A DNA stretch of 64,000 nt from Yoonia sp034652275. Its GTDB lineage: Bacteria > Pseudomonadota > Alphaproteobacteria > Rhodobacterales > Rhodobacteraceae. Location: positions 1,302,001 through 1,366,000 of the forward strand of contig NZ_JAXIWG010000001.1 in assembly GCF_034652275.1 (NCBI RefSeq). The letters are read 5' to 3'. The notes beneath the pieces were generated by a model, which was given only the letters and a program-made list of their open reading frames with translations, ran no database searches and had not been told where the DNA came from. Of the stretch, positions 41,795-51,313 are shown in pieces. How positions within the stretch are numbered: the first letter of the stretch is position 1; every line of letters starts with the position of its first letter. Both the position numbers and the translations under genes were made by a program.

Positions 41795-44700
41795 TCAGGC
41801 GTCCTCAACCTCGATCACCCCGCCAAGGCTGCGCAGGGCGCCCTTGATCTGCGGATTAATCGGGAAAGGCTCGCCCAGATCCAGCTCGACCTCGCCGGGT
41901 AGATCGTTGTCCATCAGACAGACATAGACCGAGCCGCGTGCCGCACGCACACCGTCGCGGGCGGCATTGGCCAGAATGCTGGCAATCGTGTCGATGGCGC
42001 TGGGGCTGTCGATGAACACGCGCAGCCCCGCCGACCCCGCATCCGCCACAACGCTGTCGATGGGCGACACCGACCGGCCCAAGAGCTTGAGCTGGTCCGC
42101 CTCCATCGTCGCCTCGCATTGCAGGACGATCTGCGATCCGGTTTCCAGATGGGCGCGCGCAGTTTCCAGCGTATCGGAAAACATCGTGACCTCGTATTGC
42201 CCCGTCGGATCGGACAATTGCACAAAGGCGAAACGGTTGCCGCGCGCCGATTTGCGTTCCTGCCGCCCCGACACGGTGCCCGCCATCTTGACGATGGCAG
42301 GCCCGCGTTCGGCGCGTGCGATCACCTCGTCCAGCGTCAGCACCTGTTTGCGCTTGAGCGCCCCCATGTAATCGTCAAGCGGGTGACCCGAGAGATAGAA
42401 GCCGATGGCCTTGAATTCCTCGGCCAGCCGTTCGGCGGGCAGCCAGTCGTCGCCGAAGGCAAGGCGCGGTTCAGGCAGATCCTCGCCCGCGTCCCCGAAC
42501 AGCGACACCTGATTGGATGATTTCTGGTCATGGATCGCCGCCGAATAGGCGGTCAGCGCATCAAGGCTGTCCATCACGCGCCGCCGGTTCCGGTCGAGCA
42601 CATCGAAGGTCCCCGCGCGCGCGAGCATCTCCAGCGACCGTTTGCCGATGCGTTTGAGATCGCAGCGCCGCGCGAAATCGAACAGGTTCACAAACGGTTT
42701 CGACGTTGCCGCCCCGGACCCCGATCCGGGGCCTCCGGCAGAGTGAGATCCCGGGTCAAGCCCGGGATCACCCTCGCGGCCCGCGACGATCAGTTTCATC
42801 GCCTCGACACCCACGTTTTTCAGCGCACCCAGCGCATAAACCAGCTTGCCGTCCTGCACCTCAAAGGTCGCACCCGAGCGGTTCACGCAAGGCGGGATAT
42901 AATCAATCCCCAGCCCCTTCTTCACCTCTTGGAAATACACCCCCAGCTTGTCGGTCAGGTGGATATCGCAATTCATCACACCGGCCATGAATTCGACCGG
43001 ATGGTTCGCCTTGAGCCATGCCGTCTGATAGCTGACCACGGCATAGGCGGCAGCATGGGATTTGTTGAACCCGTAATTGGCGAATTTTTCCAGAAGGTCG
43101 AAGACCTCGCGCGCCTTTTTCGGCTCGACACCATTGGCCTTGGCGCCCGCCTCGAACTTGGGACGCTCTTTCGCCATTTCCTCGGCGATTTTCTTGCCCA
43201 TCGCGCGGCGCAACAGGTCGGCCCCGCCAAGGCTGTAGCCCGCCATGACCTGCGCGATTTCCATCACCTGTTCTTGATAAACGATGATGCCTTGGGTTTC
43301 CGCCAGAATATGGTCAATCGACGGGTGGATCGATTCCAGCTCCTTAATCCCGTTTTTCACCTCGCAATAGGTGGGGATATTCTCCATCGGGCCGGGCCGA
43401 TACAGCGCCACAAGCGCCACGATATCCTCAATACAAGTCGGCTTCATGCGCTTGAGCGCATCCATCATGCCAGAGCTTTCCACCTGAAACACTGCGATGG
43501 TTTTCGCGGAGGCGTAAAGCGCGTAGGATTTGGGATCGTCTAGCGGGATCGCCCCGATGTCGTATTCGAACCCGACGGGCGGCTGGTAGAGCACATCGCC
43601 ATCCGCCGTGACATTCAGGCTGCGCCCCGCCTTGCGGATCAGTTCCACGGCGTTCTGGATCACCGTCAGGGTCTTCAGCCCCAGAAAGTCGAATTTCACC
43701 AGCCCCGCCTGTTCGACCCATTTCATGTTGAACTGGGTCGCAGGCATGTCCGAGCGCGGGTCCTGATACAGCGGGACAAGTTCGTCCAGCGGACGGTCCC
43801 CGATCACCACACCGGCGGCATGGGTGGATGCGTTGCGCAGCAGCCCTTCGACCTGTTGGGCATAGGTCAGAAGGCGTTGGACGACCTCTTCGTTCTTGGC
43901 CTCTTCGCGCAGGCGGGGTTCGTCCGCCAGCGCCTTTTCGATGCTGACGGGCTTGACGCCTTCGACGGGGATCATCTTGGACAGGCGGTCCACCTGCCCA
44001 TAAGGCATCTGCAACACACGCCCCACGTCGCGCACGGCGGCCTTGGACAGAAGCGCGCCGAAGGTGATGATCTGCCCCACACGGTCGCGGCCGTATTTGT
44101 CCTGCACATAGCGGATCACCTCTTCGCGGCGGTCCATGCAAAAGTCGATGTCGAAGTCGGGCATCGACACACGTTCGGGGTTCAGGAAGCGTTCAAACAG
44201 CAGGCTATAGCGCAAAGGGTCCAGATCGGTGATCAACAGCGCATAGGCGACGAGCGAGCCTGCCCCCGACCCCCGCCCCGGCCCCACGGGAATCCCGTTG
44301 TCCTTGGCCCATTTGATGAAATCGGCCACGATCAGGAAATAGCCGGGAAAGCCCATGCCTTCGATAATGCCGAGCTCGAAATCGAGCCGCTTTTCATACT
44401 CCTCGACCGGGGCCGCATGGGGGATCACGGCAAGGCGCGCACGCAGCCCTTCCTGTGCCTGACGGCGCAGTTCGGCCACCTCGTCATCGGCGAATTTGGG
44501 CAGGATCGGCGCGCGTTTATAGGCTTTGAATGCGCAACGTTGCGCGATCTCGATGGTGTTTTCCAGCGCTTCGGGCAGGTCTGCGAACAAGGTGGCCATT
44601 TCGCGCGGCGTCTTGAAATAATGCTGCGGCGTCAGACGGCGGCGCGGTTCCTGCTGGTCGACATAGGCCCCGCCCGCGATGCAGATCAGCGCATCATGGG

Positions 44701-45364
44701 CTTCGTAAAAGCTGGATTTCGGGAAGTAGACATCATTGGTGGCGACCAGCGGCAGGCCCTTGGCATAGGCCATTTCGATATGGCCGCGCTCGGACAGCCG
44801 TTCCGCCTCGGGCAGGCCACCGTCGACGGGGTGCCGCTGCAATTCGACATAAAGGCGCTGGGGATAGATCGCCGCCAACTGGTCGAGCAGCAGATCGGCC
44901 TTGGCCCCCTGCCCGTGCCGCAACAGCCGCCCCAAAGGGCCGTCAGGGCCACCCGTCAGGCAGATCAGGCCCGCGCTATACTGTGCCAGCTCATCGACCG
45001 TGACCTGGGGCAATTCCCCCGCAGCATCAAGATAGGCGCAGGAATTGAGCTTCATCAGGTTCAGATAGCCCGCCTCGTTCTGTGCGAGCAGCACGACGGG
45101 CGCGGGTTCCTCTGGCCGCTTGCCCGGTTCGGGGGTGGCATAGGCCAGATCAAGCTGGCAACCGATGATGGGCTGCACGCCTGCCTTGGTCGCGTATTCG
45201 GAAAACTCCAGCGCGCAGAACATGTTGTTGGTATCGGTCACAGCGACCGCGGGCATCCCCATGCCCGCAGCCAAGGGTGCCAGCGATTTGACCGGTACCG
45301 CCCCTTCCAGCAAAGAATATTCGGTATGGGTGCGCAGGTGGATGAATCGGGGCTGATCTGTCAT
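41795..45364 (-). CDS. dnaE: DNA polymerase III alpha subunit
   Basis: A 1189-aa replicative polymerase. N-terminal PHP domain (FIHLRTHTEYSLLEGAVPVK), polymerase core with the catalytic motif SMPDFDIDFCMDRREEVIRY, the fingers region (TYCEVKNGIKELESIHPSID; GIIVYQEQVMEIAQVMAGYS), a helix-hairpin-helix segment and a C-terminal OB fold (MAGTVSGRQERKSARGNRFA). Around residue 865-890, between LIVAGRE and KPFVNLFDFARR, an extra GDPGLDPGSHSAGG-rich stretch is encoded by a palindromic element (separate entry). The gene is monocistronic and divergent from the GH5 gene. Confidence 0.96.
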   Translation of the reverse strand: MTDQPRFIHLRTHTEYSLLEGAVPVKSLAPLAAGMGMPAVAVTDTNNMFCALEFSEYATKAGVQPIIGCQLDLAYATPEPGKRPEEPAPVVLLAQNEAGYLNLMKLNSCAYLDAAGELPQVTVDELAQYSAGLICLTGGPDGPLGRLLRHGQGAKADLLLDQLAAIYPQRLYVELQRHPVDGGLPEAERLSERGHIEMAYAKGLPLVATNDVYFPKSSFYEAHDALICIAGGAYVDQQEPRRRLTPQHYFKTPREMATLFADLPEALENTIEIAQRCAFKAYKRAPILPKFADDEVAELRRQAQEGLRARLAVIPHAAPVEEYEKRLDFELGIIEGMGFPGYFLIVADFIKWAKDNGIPVGPGRGSGAGSLVAYALLITDLDPLRYSLLFERFLNPERVSMPDFDIDFCMDRREEVIRYVQDKYGRDRVGQIITFGALLSKAAVRDVGRVLQMPYGQVDRLSKMIPVEGVKPVSIEKALADEPRLREEAKNEEVVQRLLTYAQQVEGLLRNASTHAAGVVIGDRPLDELVPLYQDPRSDMPATQFNMKWVEQAGLVKFDFLGLKTLTVIQNAVELIRKAGRSLNVTADGDVLYQPPVGFEYDIGAIPLDDPKSYALYASAKTIAVFQVESSGMMDALKRMKPTCIEDIVALVALYRPGPMENIPTYCEVKNGIKELESIHPSIDHILAETQGIIVYQEQVMEIAQVMAGYSLGGADLLRRAMGKKIAEEMAKERPKFEAGAKANGVEPKKAREVFDLLEKFANYGFNKSHAAAYAVVSYQTAWLKANHPVEFMAGVMNCDIHLTDKLGVYFQEVKKGLGIDYIPPCVNRSGATFEVQDGKLVYALGALKNVGVEAMKLIVAGREGDPGLDPGSHSAGGPGSGSGAATSKPFVNLFDFARRCDLKRIGKRSLEMLARAGTFDVLDRNRRRVMDSLDALTAYSAAIHDQKSSNQVSLFGDAGEDLPEPRLAFGDDWLPAERLAEEFKAIGFYLSGHPLDDYMGALKRKQVLTLDEVIARAERGPAIVKMAGTVSGRQERKSARGNRFAFVQLSDPTGQYEVTMFSDTLETARAHLETGSQIVLQCEATMEADQLKLLGRSVSPIDSVVADAGSAGLRVFIDSPSAIDTIASILANAARDGVRAARGSVYVCLMDNDLPGEVELDLGEPFPINPQIKGALRSLGGVIEVEDA
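42712..42769. repeat. Palindromic element inserted in-frame in dnaE
   Basis: Two adjacent perfect stem-loops: CCCCGGA-ccccga-TCCGGGG (42712-42731) and GATCCCGGG-tcaag-CCCGGGATC (42747-42769). The sequence encodes a Gly/Pro/Ser-rich insert that DnaE proteins do not normally have at this position. The second stem is of a type scattered through many alphaproteobacterial genomes. Confidence 0.6.
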
Positions 45365-45400
45365 GCTTGTTCTTAACCCGCCGCATCAAAGGGCGAAACC

Positions 45401-46360
45401 GTGAAACATCTGATCCCTGCTCTGGCCTTGTCGCTTCTTCCGCTCGGCGCGGCGGCTTTGCCGGTCACGCGCTGCGTCAATCTGGGTGATGCGCTGGATT
45501 CACCCAGCATTGAGGGCGAATGGACCTATGTCATCGAACAGCGCGACATTGCGTTGGTCGCGCAGGCAGGTTTCGACACCATCCGCCTGCCGGTGCGGTT
45601 TTCCACCCGCTGGGACGGCGAACGGATTGATCCGGCGTTTCTGGCGCGCGTGGACGCCGTGATCGGCATGGCGCTGGATGCGGGGTTGAACGTGATCCTT
45701 GATCTGCACCATTTCGAGGACCTGATGACCAATCCGGACAAGCTTAGCCCCGCCTTCACGGCGATCTGGGCTGCTCTTGGCGATCATTACGCAGGCTGGC
45801 CGGACGGGCTGATCTTTGAATTGCTGAACGAACCAATCGAGGCGATGACCACGGCCCGCGTTGTCCCGCTGTATCAGGCGATCATCGCGGATCTGCGCCC
45901 CGCACATCCCGAACGCTGGATCATCGTCGAAGGCAGCGATGCGGCCAGCCTTGCGCAGATGCGGCACCTGCCCGATTTCGGGCCGTTTACCGCCCATAGT
46001 TTCCATTACTACGACCCATTTGAATTCACCCACCAGCAATTGTGGTATGACAACCCGCCGCTGCCTGCGCGTGGGTGGACCGCTGCCACGGAACGCGCGG
46101 CCATCATCCGCGATTTTGCCACCGTGCCGGTGGATGGCCCGCCGATCCTGCTGGGGGAATTCGGCACCTATCGCGACATCGACCCCGCCAGCCGCGCCAA
46201 TTGGCTCAAGGCTGTGCGCCATGCCTCCGAGGACCGCGGGATCGGCTGGTGCGTCTGGTCCTTTGCCAGCAATTTCAGCATCGTGACCGATGACAAATCG
46301 GGCTGGTTGCCGGGCATCCTGCCAGCCCTTGGGCTGGAGTCCGCGCAGACCGCGCCTTGA
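45401..46360 (+). CDS. Secreted glycoside hydrolase family 5 (cellulase-like) enzyme
   Basis: A 319-aa protein with a Sec signal peptide (MKHLIPALALSLLPLGAAAL). The GH5 TIM barrel shows the general acid E144 in IFELLNEPIE, the nucleophile E253 in ILLGEFGTYRD, HSFHYYDPFEF with the catalytic-site His/Tyr, and a late Trp in GWCVWSFASNF. It should cleave beta-1,4 or beta-1,3 linked glucans or mannans in the periplasm or outside; the polymer is unknown. It is 36 bases from divergent dnaE and is followed by a small ArsR-type regulator. Confidence 0.88.
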   Translation: MKHLIPALALSLLPLGAAALPVTRCVNLGDALDSPSIEGEWTYVIEQRDIALVAQAGFDTIRLPVRFSTRWDGERIDPAFLARVDAVIGMALDAGLNVILDLHHFEDLMTNPDKLSPAFTAIWAALGDHYAGWPDGLIFELLNEPIEAMTTARVVPLYQAIIADLRPAHPERWIIVEGSDAASLAQMRHLPDFGPFTAHSFHYYDPFEFTHQQLWYDNPPLPARGWTAATERAAIIRDFATVPVDGPPILLGEFGTYRDIDPASRANWLKAVRHASEDRGIGWCVWSFASNFSIVTDDKSGWLPGILPALGLESAQTAP

Positions 46361-46391
46361 CACATTCCGCGCCGCCCGAAAGGTAAGCGGG

Positions 46392-46688
46392 ATGACTGAC
46401 AAACTCGATTCCTTCTTTGGGGCGATGTCCGACCCGACCCGCCGCGCGGTGCTGGAACGGCTGGCCGCTGGCCCTGCCAGTGTGGGCGAGCTGCACAAGC
46501 CGCACAAGATGGCGCTGCCGACTTTCATGCGGCATCTCAAGGTGCTGGAGGACAGCGGCGTTGTGCGGTCGATCAAGAAAGGGCGCGTGCGCACTTGCCA
46601 GCTGGAAACCGCGCCCCTGATCGAGGTACAGGGATGGCTGGCCTGGCAGCGCGCGATCTGGGAAAACCGCGATACGGGCCGGTCCTGA
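46392..46688 (+). CDS. ArsR-type winged-helix transcriptional regulator
   Basis: A 98-aa regulator: MSDPTRRAVLERLAAGPASVGEL and LPTFMRHLKVLEDSGVVRSI form the winged helix. No metal-binding cysteine motif is present, so it belongs to the group that senses other signals. AGGTAAGCGGG precedes the ATG. It follows the GH5 gene by 31 bases; regulation of that gene or of xdhA downstream is possible but unproven. Confidence 0.85.
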   Translation: MTDKLDSFFGAMSDPTRRAVLERLAAGPASVGELHKPHKMALPTFMRHLKVLEDSGVVRSIKKGRVRTCQLETAPLIEVQGWLAWQRAIWENRDTGRS

Positions 46689-46789
46689 CAGGCGCCTGAT
46701 TTTTCAGCAAAGGCAGCGCAACAGGGCGATGCGCGGCGAAAACCCTTGCAAACGGGCGGTCAGGCCGGTTTGATACGCTGTGACAACGG

Positions 46790-46818
46790 GCAGATGTCTA
46801 CGCCGCATCGACATCTGC
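46790..46818. promoter_or_regulatory. Nine-base perfect inverted repeat upstream of xdhA
   Basis: GCAGATGTC, 11 bases, GACATCTGC lies 36 bases before the xdhA ATG. It may be the operator of a purine-responsive regulator or a leader hairpin. No terminator T-run follows. No purine regulator gene is adjacent. Confidence 0.45.
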
Positions 46819-46854
46819 ATCCTTTTGATCTGGTAAGGCGGCAGGTCTACACCA

Positions 46855-48210
46855 ATGGAAATCACGTTTCTTCTCAACGGGGAAACCATGCGCGTCACGG
46901 CGCAGCCCACAGTGACGTTGCTGGACTGGCTGCGCAACGACCGCGGGCTTTGCGGCACCAAGGAAGGCTGCAACGAAGGCGATTGCGGGGCCTGCACCGT
47001 GATGGTGACGGACGACAGTGGTGCCAAATCGCTGAACGCCTGCATCCTGTTTCTGCCGCAACTGCATGGCAAGGCCGTGCGCACCGTCGAAGGGATCGCA
47101 GCACCCGATGGCACCCTGCACCCTGTCCAGCAGGCGATGATCGACCATCACGGGTCGCAATGCGGCTTTTGCACCCCCGGTTTCATCGCTGCGATGGCGA
47201 CCGCCCATCTGGCGGGCCGGACCGATCATGACGATGTGCTGGCAGGCAATCTGTGCCGCTGCACCGGCTACGCCCCGATCATCCGCGCGGCCAAGGCGGC
47301 AGAGGCGCAGCCCAGCCCCGCTTGGGTCAAGGATACGCCGCCTGCGGTAGACGCCGCCCCCTATGCGCCCGAAACGCTGGATGAACTCGCCGCCTATTAT
47401 GCCGCCAACCCCGATGCGACGATTGTCGCGGGGGCGACCGACGTGGGGCTGTGGGTCACCAAGCAATTGCGCGAGTTGCAAAAGCTCGTGTTCCTGCACC
47501 GTTGTGTGGACTTGCAGCAGATGACAGTGACGGATGCCACCATCCACATCGGTGCGGGTGTGACGATGGCAGGGGTTTTGGGCAAGATGGGTGAATATCA
47601 CCCATCCTACGCGGAACTGATCCGGCGCTACGGGTCCGATCAGGTGCGCAACGCCGCGACCATCGGCGGCAATATCGCGAATGGCTCGCCCATCGGGGAC
47701 AATCCGCCTGCGCTGATCGCGCTTGGCGCGACGCTGCATCTGCGGCAGGGGGATGACATGCGGCAGATGCCGATCGAGGATTTTTTCCTCAATTACGGCA
47801 AGCAGGACCGCAAGCCCGGCGAATTGGTGACAGGTGTCACCCTGCCGCGCCATGCCCCTGACCTGCGCTGCTACAAGATCTCCAAGCGCTTCGATCAGGA
47901 CATTTCCGCTGTCTGTGGCTGTTTCAATATTGGCGTTGTGGATGGCGTGGTCACATCCGCCCGGATCGCCTTTGGCGGGATGGCGGGTGTGCCGAAACGC
48001 GCCGCAGCGGTCGAGGCGGCCTTGATCGGGCAGCCTTGGACGCAGGACACGGTCACGGTGGCCGCCCGCGCCTTTGGGAAAGATTTCACGCCCCTGTCGG
48101 ACATGCGCGCCAGTGCGGATTACCGGCTGGAGGTCGCGCAGAACCTGCTGCACCGCTATTTTGCGCAAAGCACGGGCCAGGCCGCCAATGTGCTGGAGGT
48201 CTCGGCATGA
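46855..48210 (+). CDS. xdhA: Xanthine dehydrogenase small subunit (2Fe-2S and FAD domains)
   Basis: A 451-aa subunit. The first [2Fe-2S] cluster uses C39, C44, C47 and C63 (GTKEGCNEGDCGACTVMV). The second is in HGSQCGFCTPGF and NLCRCTGYAPI. The FAD domain follows (IVAGATDVGLWVTKQLRE; NAATIGGNIANGSPIGDNPP). XdhAB oxidises hypoxanthine and xanthine to urate with NAD. It overlaps xdhB by four bases (ATGA). Confidence 0.95.
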   Translation: MEITFLLNGETMRVTAQPTVTLLDWLRNDRGLCGTKEGCNEGDCGACTVMVTDDSGAKSLNACILFLPQLHGKAVRTVEGIAAPDGTLHPVQQAMIDHHGSQCGFCTPGFIAAMATAHLAGRTDHDDVLAGNLCRCTGYAPIIRAAKAAEAQPSPAWVKDTPPAVDAAPYAPETLDELAAYYAANPDATIVAGATDVGLWVTKQLRELQKLVFLHRCVDLQQMTVTDATIHIGAGVTMAGVLGKMGEYHPSYAELIRRYGSDQVRNAATIGGNIANGSPIGDNPPALIALGATLHLRQGDDMRQMPIEDFFLNYGKQDRKPGELVTGVTLPRHAPDLRCYKISKRFDQDISAVCGCFNIGVVDGVVTSARIAFGGMAGVPKRAAAVEAALIGQPWTQDTVTVAARAFGKDFTPLSDMRASADYRLEVAQNLLHRYFAQSTGQAANVLEVSA

Positions 48211-50579
48211 GCGTCGCAAAACCCCTGCCGCATGATGCCGCCCATCTGCATGTGACGGGTCAGGCGCGGTATATCGACGATATCCCGACGCCCGCGGGCA
48301 CGCTGCATCTGGCCTTTGGCCTGTCGGACGTGGCCAAGGGGGCGATCACCGCAATGGACCTTGCCGCCGTGCGCGCAGCCCCCGGTGTCGTCGCGGTGCT
48401 GGTGGCGCAGGATCTACCTTTTGCCAATGATGTCTCGCCTTCGGTGCATGACGAACCGCTGCTCGCCACAGGCGAGGTGCATTATCTGGGCCAGCCCCTG
48501 TTTCTGGTCGTAGCCGACAGCCACCTTGCCGCGCGCAAGGCGGCACGGCTGGGCAAGATCAGCATCACGCCAGAGACACCGATCCTGACGATCGAGGAGG
48601 CTTTGGCTGCGGGCAGCCGGTTCGAGGATGGCCCGCGCATCTGGACCAAGGGCGATGTCGACGCCGCACTCGCCACAGCACCCCGCCGCATCACCGGCCG
48701 GATCGACATGGGCGGACAGGAGCATTTCTATCTGGAAGGCCAAGCCGCGCTCGCCCTGCCGCAGGAAGGCGGGGATATGGTCGTGCAAAGCTCGACCCAG
48801 CACCCCACGGAAATCCAGCACAAGGTCGCGGATGCCTTGGGTCTGCCGATGCATGCCGTGCGCTGCGAGGTACGCCGGATGGGCGGCGGATTCGGCGGCA
48901 AGGAGAGCCAGGGCAATGCGCTGGCGGTGGCTTGTGCGGTGGCGGCGCGGTTGACGGGCAAGCCGTGCAAGATGCGGTACGACCGCGACGACGACATGAT
49001 GATTACGGGCAAACGGCATGATTTCCGCATCACCTATGATGTGGGTGTGGATGCGGATGGCCGCTTGCTGGGGATCGATTTTGTTCAGATGACGCGGTGC
49101 GGCTGGGCGCTCGACCTGTCGCTGCCGGTCGCGGACCGCGCGATGCTGCATGCGGACAATGCCTATCATCTGCCCGCCGCGCGGATCACCTCGCACAGGC
49201 TGAAAACCAATACTCAATCGGCCACCGCGTTTCGCGGTTTCGGCGGGCCACAGGGGGTGTTGGGCATCGAGCGGGTGATGGACCATGTCGCCGCGGAACT
49301 GGGGCTTGACCCGCTGGTCGTGCGGCAACGCAATTTCTATGCGCCGATGGCAGGGGCCGAAGCTGCGCCTGCGGCGCATGGGGGGCTGTCTGCCCCCCAC
49401 GGTGCTGCGCACCTGCCCCCCGAGGATATTTCCGCTCGGAAGATGGAAGCGCAGACCACGCCTTATCAAATGCCGGTCACGGATTTCATCCTGCACGGGT
49501 TGGCAGAGCGGTTGTTGGAAACCTCCGACTATCAGGCGCGGCGCGCGGCGATTGCGCGCTGGAACGCGCTCCAGCCGGTGTTGAAACGCGGGATCGCGTT
49601 CAGTCCGGTGAAGTTCGGGATTTCCTTCACGCTGAGCCATCTCAATCAGGCCGGTGCGCTGGTGCATGTGTATCAGGACGGGTCGGTCCATATGAACCAT
49701 GGCGGCACCGAGATGGGGCAAGGCCTGTTCCAGAAAGTGGCGCAGGTGGCAGCAAGCCGTTTCGGGATCGACGTGGCGGCGGTCAAGATCACGGCGACGG
49801 ATACCGGCAAGGTGCCGAATACATCGGCGACGGCGGCATCGTCGGGGTCGGACCTGAACGGGATGGCGGTGGCCAATGCGTGCGATACGATCCGCGACCG
49901 GATCGCGGCCTGTCTTGCGCAACTGCATCAGGCGCGGATCGAGGATGTGCATTTTGCGGATGGCCATGTGCATGTCGGCGGCGATGTGATGACCTTTGCC
50001 AAGGCCGCGCAGACCGCCTATTTCCAGCGCGTCAGCCTGTCGGCGACGGGGTTCTACAAAACGCCGGGGCTGAGCTGGGACCGCATCAAGGGCGAAGGCA
50101 CGCCGTTTTTCTATTTCGCGCAAGGGGCGGCGGTGACCGAGGTGGTGATTGACACGCTGACCGGCGAGAACCGGATTTTGCGCGCGGACCTGCTCCATGA
50201 TGCTGGCGCGTCGCTGAACCCGGCGCTCGATATCGGGCAGGTCGAAGGGGCCTATGTGCAAGGCGCAGGCTGGCTGACCACCGAGGAACTGGTCTGGGAC
50301 GCCAAAGGCCGGCTGCGCACCCATGCGCCGGCGACCTACAAGATCCCCGCCTGTTCGGACCGGCCGGACATCTTCAATGTGGCGCTGTGGGACCAGCCCA
50401 ATCCGGCGCAGACGATCTATCGGTCCAAGGCCGTGGGGGAGCCGCCGTTCATGCTGGGGATTTCCGCGTTTCTGGCTTTGTCGGCGGCGGTGCAGGCCTG
50501 CGGGCCGCACTACCCCGATTTGCAGGCGCCTGCCACAGCGGAAGAAGTGCTGCGCGCTGTCCACAGGGCGCGCGGATGA
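48207..50579 (+). CDS. xdhB: Xanthine dehydrogenase large, molybdenum-binding subunit
   Basis: A 790-aa subunit. Seen: GQARYIDDIPTPAGTLHLAF, GGQEHFYLEGQAALA, the molybdopterin-contacting RRMGGGFGGKESQGN, TAFRGFGGPQGVLGIERVMD and the C-terminal GEPPFMLGISAFLALSAAV. Between RNFYAPM and TTPYQMPVTDF an extra Ala/Gly/Pro-rich segment of about 30 residues is encoded by a palindromic repeat at 49380-49446. Start ATG at 48207 overlaps the xdhA stop; the end overlaps xdhC. Confidence 0.95.
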   Translation: MSVAKPLPHDAAHLHVTGQARYIDDIPTPAGTLHLAFGLSDVAKGAITAMDLAAVRAAPGVVAVLVAQDLPFANDVSPSVHDEPLLATGEVHYLGQPLFLVVADSHLAARKAARLGKISITPETPILTIEEALAAGSRFEDGPRIWTKGDVDAALATAPRRITGRIDMGGQEHFYLEGQAALALPQEGGDMVVQSSTQHPTEIQHKVADALGLPMHAVRCEVRRMGGGFGGKESQGNALAVACAVAARLTGKPCKMRYDRDDDMMITGKRHDFRITYDVGVDADGRLLGIDFVQMTRCGWALDLSLPVADRAMLHADNAYHLPAARITSHRLKTNTQSATAFRGFGGPQGVLGIERVMDHVAAELGLDPLVVRQRNFYAPMAGAEAAPAAHGGLSAPHGAAHLPPEDISARKMEAQTTPYQMPVTDFILHGLAERLLETSDYQARRAAIARWNALQPVLKRGIAFSPVKFGISFTLSHLNQAGALVHVYQDGSVHMNHGGTEMGQGLFQKVAQVAASRFGIDVAAVKITATDTGKVPNTSATAASSGSDLNGMAVANACDTIRDRIAACLAQLHQARIEDVHFADGHVHVGGDVMTFAKAAQTAYFQRVSLSATGFYKTPGLSWDRIKGEGTPFFYFAQGAAVTEVVIDTLTGENRILRADLLHDAGASLNPALDIGQVEGAYVQGAGWLTTEELVWDAKGRLRTHAPATYKIPACSDRPDIFNVALWDQPNPAQTIYRSKAVGEPPFMLGISAFLALSAAVQACGPHYPDLQAPATAEEVLRAVHRARG
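49380..49446 (+). repeat. Palindromic element inserted in-frame in xdhB
   Basis: It opens with a perfect stem GGGGGGC-tgtct-GCCCCCC (49380-49398). The second half, CCCCCCGAGGATATTTCCG then GGAAGATGGAAG, resembles the repeats in nrdJ (30424) and upstream of the ABC permease (52842). In-frame translation gives HGGLSAPHGAAHLPPEDISA. Confidence 0.6.
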
Positions 50580-51313
50580 CGGGAATCCGCATCACTGTCG
50601 CAGGCACGGCGGGATCGGCCCCGCGCGAGGCGGGGGCGCAGATGATGGTCTGGGCCGACCGCACGGAAGGGACGATTGGCGGTGGTGCGCTGGAATGGGA
50701 CGCCATGGCCGAAGCGCGCCGGATGCTGGCCGAAGGCCGGACGCAGCATCGCGCGACGATCCCGCTGGGGCCTGCCTTGGGCCAATGCTGCGGCGGGTCG
50801 GTCACGCTGGTCTGGGAGGTGGCGGAGGCGCTGGACGAACAGCCGCGCCGTCCGTTGTGGATTTACGGGGCGGGCCATGTCGGCCGCGCCATCGTGCATG
50901 TGATGCAGCCGTTGCCCGATTTCGCGATCACCTGGGTCGATGTGGCCGCTGACCGGTTTCCGCAAACGGATGTCACCACGCTGGTCGCCGTTGATCCCGC
51001 GCAGGTGGTGCGCCATGCGCCGGATGAGGCCGCGCATCTGATCCTGACCTATAGCCATGCGCTCGATCTGGCGCTCTGCCATGCGATCCTGTCGCGCCCG
51101 TTCGCCAGCGTGGGGCTGATCGGGTCGGCGACGAAACGGGCGCGGTTTCGCAAAAGACTGGGTGATCTGGGTCACAGTGCAGCACAAATTGACCGCATCG
51201 CCTGCCCCATCGGGGATCCGGCACTGGGGAAACATCCTGCAGCCCTTGCGCTTGGCGTCGCAACCGCCATGATCCGCACCGATACGCGCCAGAGCAGGGA
51301 ACGCCGGGCATGA
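50576..51313 (+). CDS. xdhC: Xanthine dehydrogenase accessory protein XdhC
   Basis: A 245-aa protein of the XdhC/CoxI family, which binds molybdenum cofactor, helps its sulfuration and delivers it to XdhB. Seen: VAGTAGSAPREAGAQMMVW, TIGGGALEWDAM, LGPALGQCCGGSVTLVWE with the conserved cysteines, and a Rossmann-like half PLWIYGAGHVGRAIVHVMQ with VGLIGSATKRARFRKRL. Overlaps both neighbours by four bases. Confidence 0.93.
   Translation: MTGIRITVAGTAGSAPREAGAQMMVWADRTEGTIGGGALEWDAMAEARRMLAEGRTQHRATIPLGPALGQCCGGSVTLVWEVAEALDEQPRRPLWIYGAGHVGRAIVHVMQPLPDFAITWVDVAADRFPQTDVTTLVAVDPAQVVRHAPDEAAHLILTYSHALDLALCHAILSRPFASVGLIGSATKRARFRKRLGDLGHSAAQIDRIACPIGDPALGKHPAALALGVATAMIRTDTRQSRERRA

Noticed and set aside
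43820..45376. Long plus-strand frame opposite dnaE
   Set aside because: Antisense shadow of dnaE with no family features.
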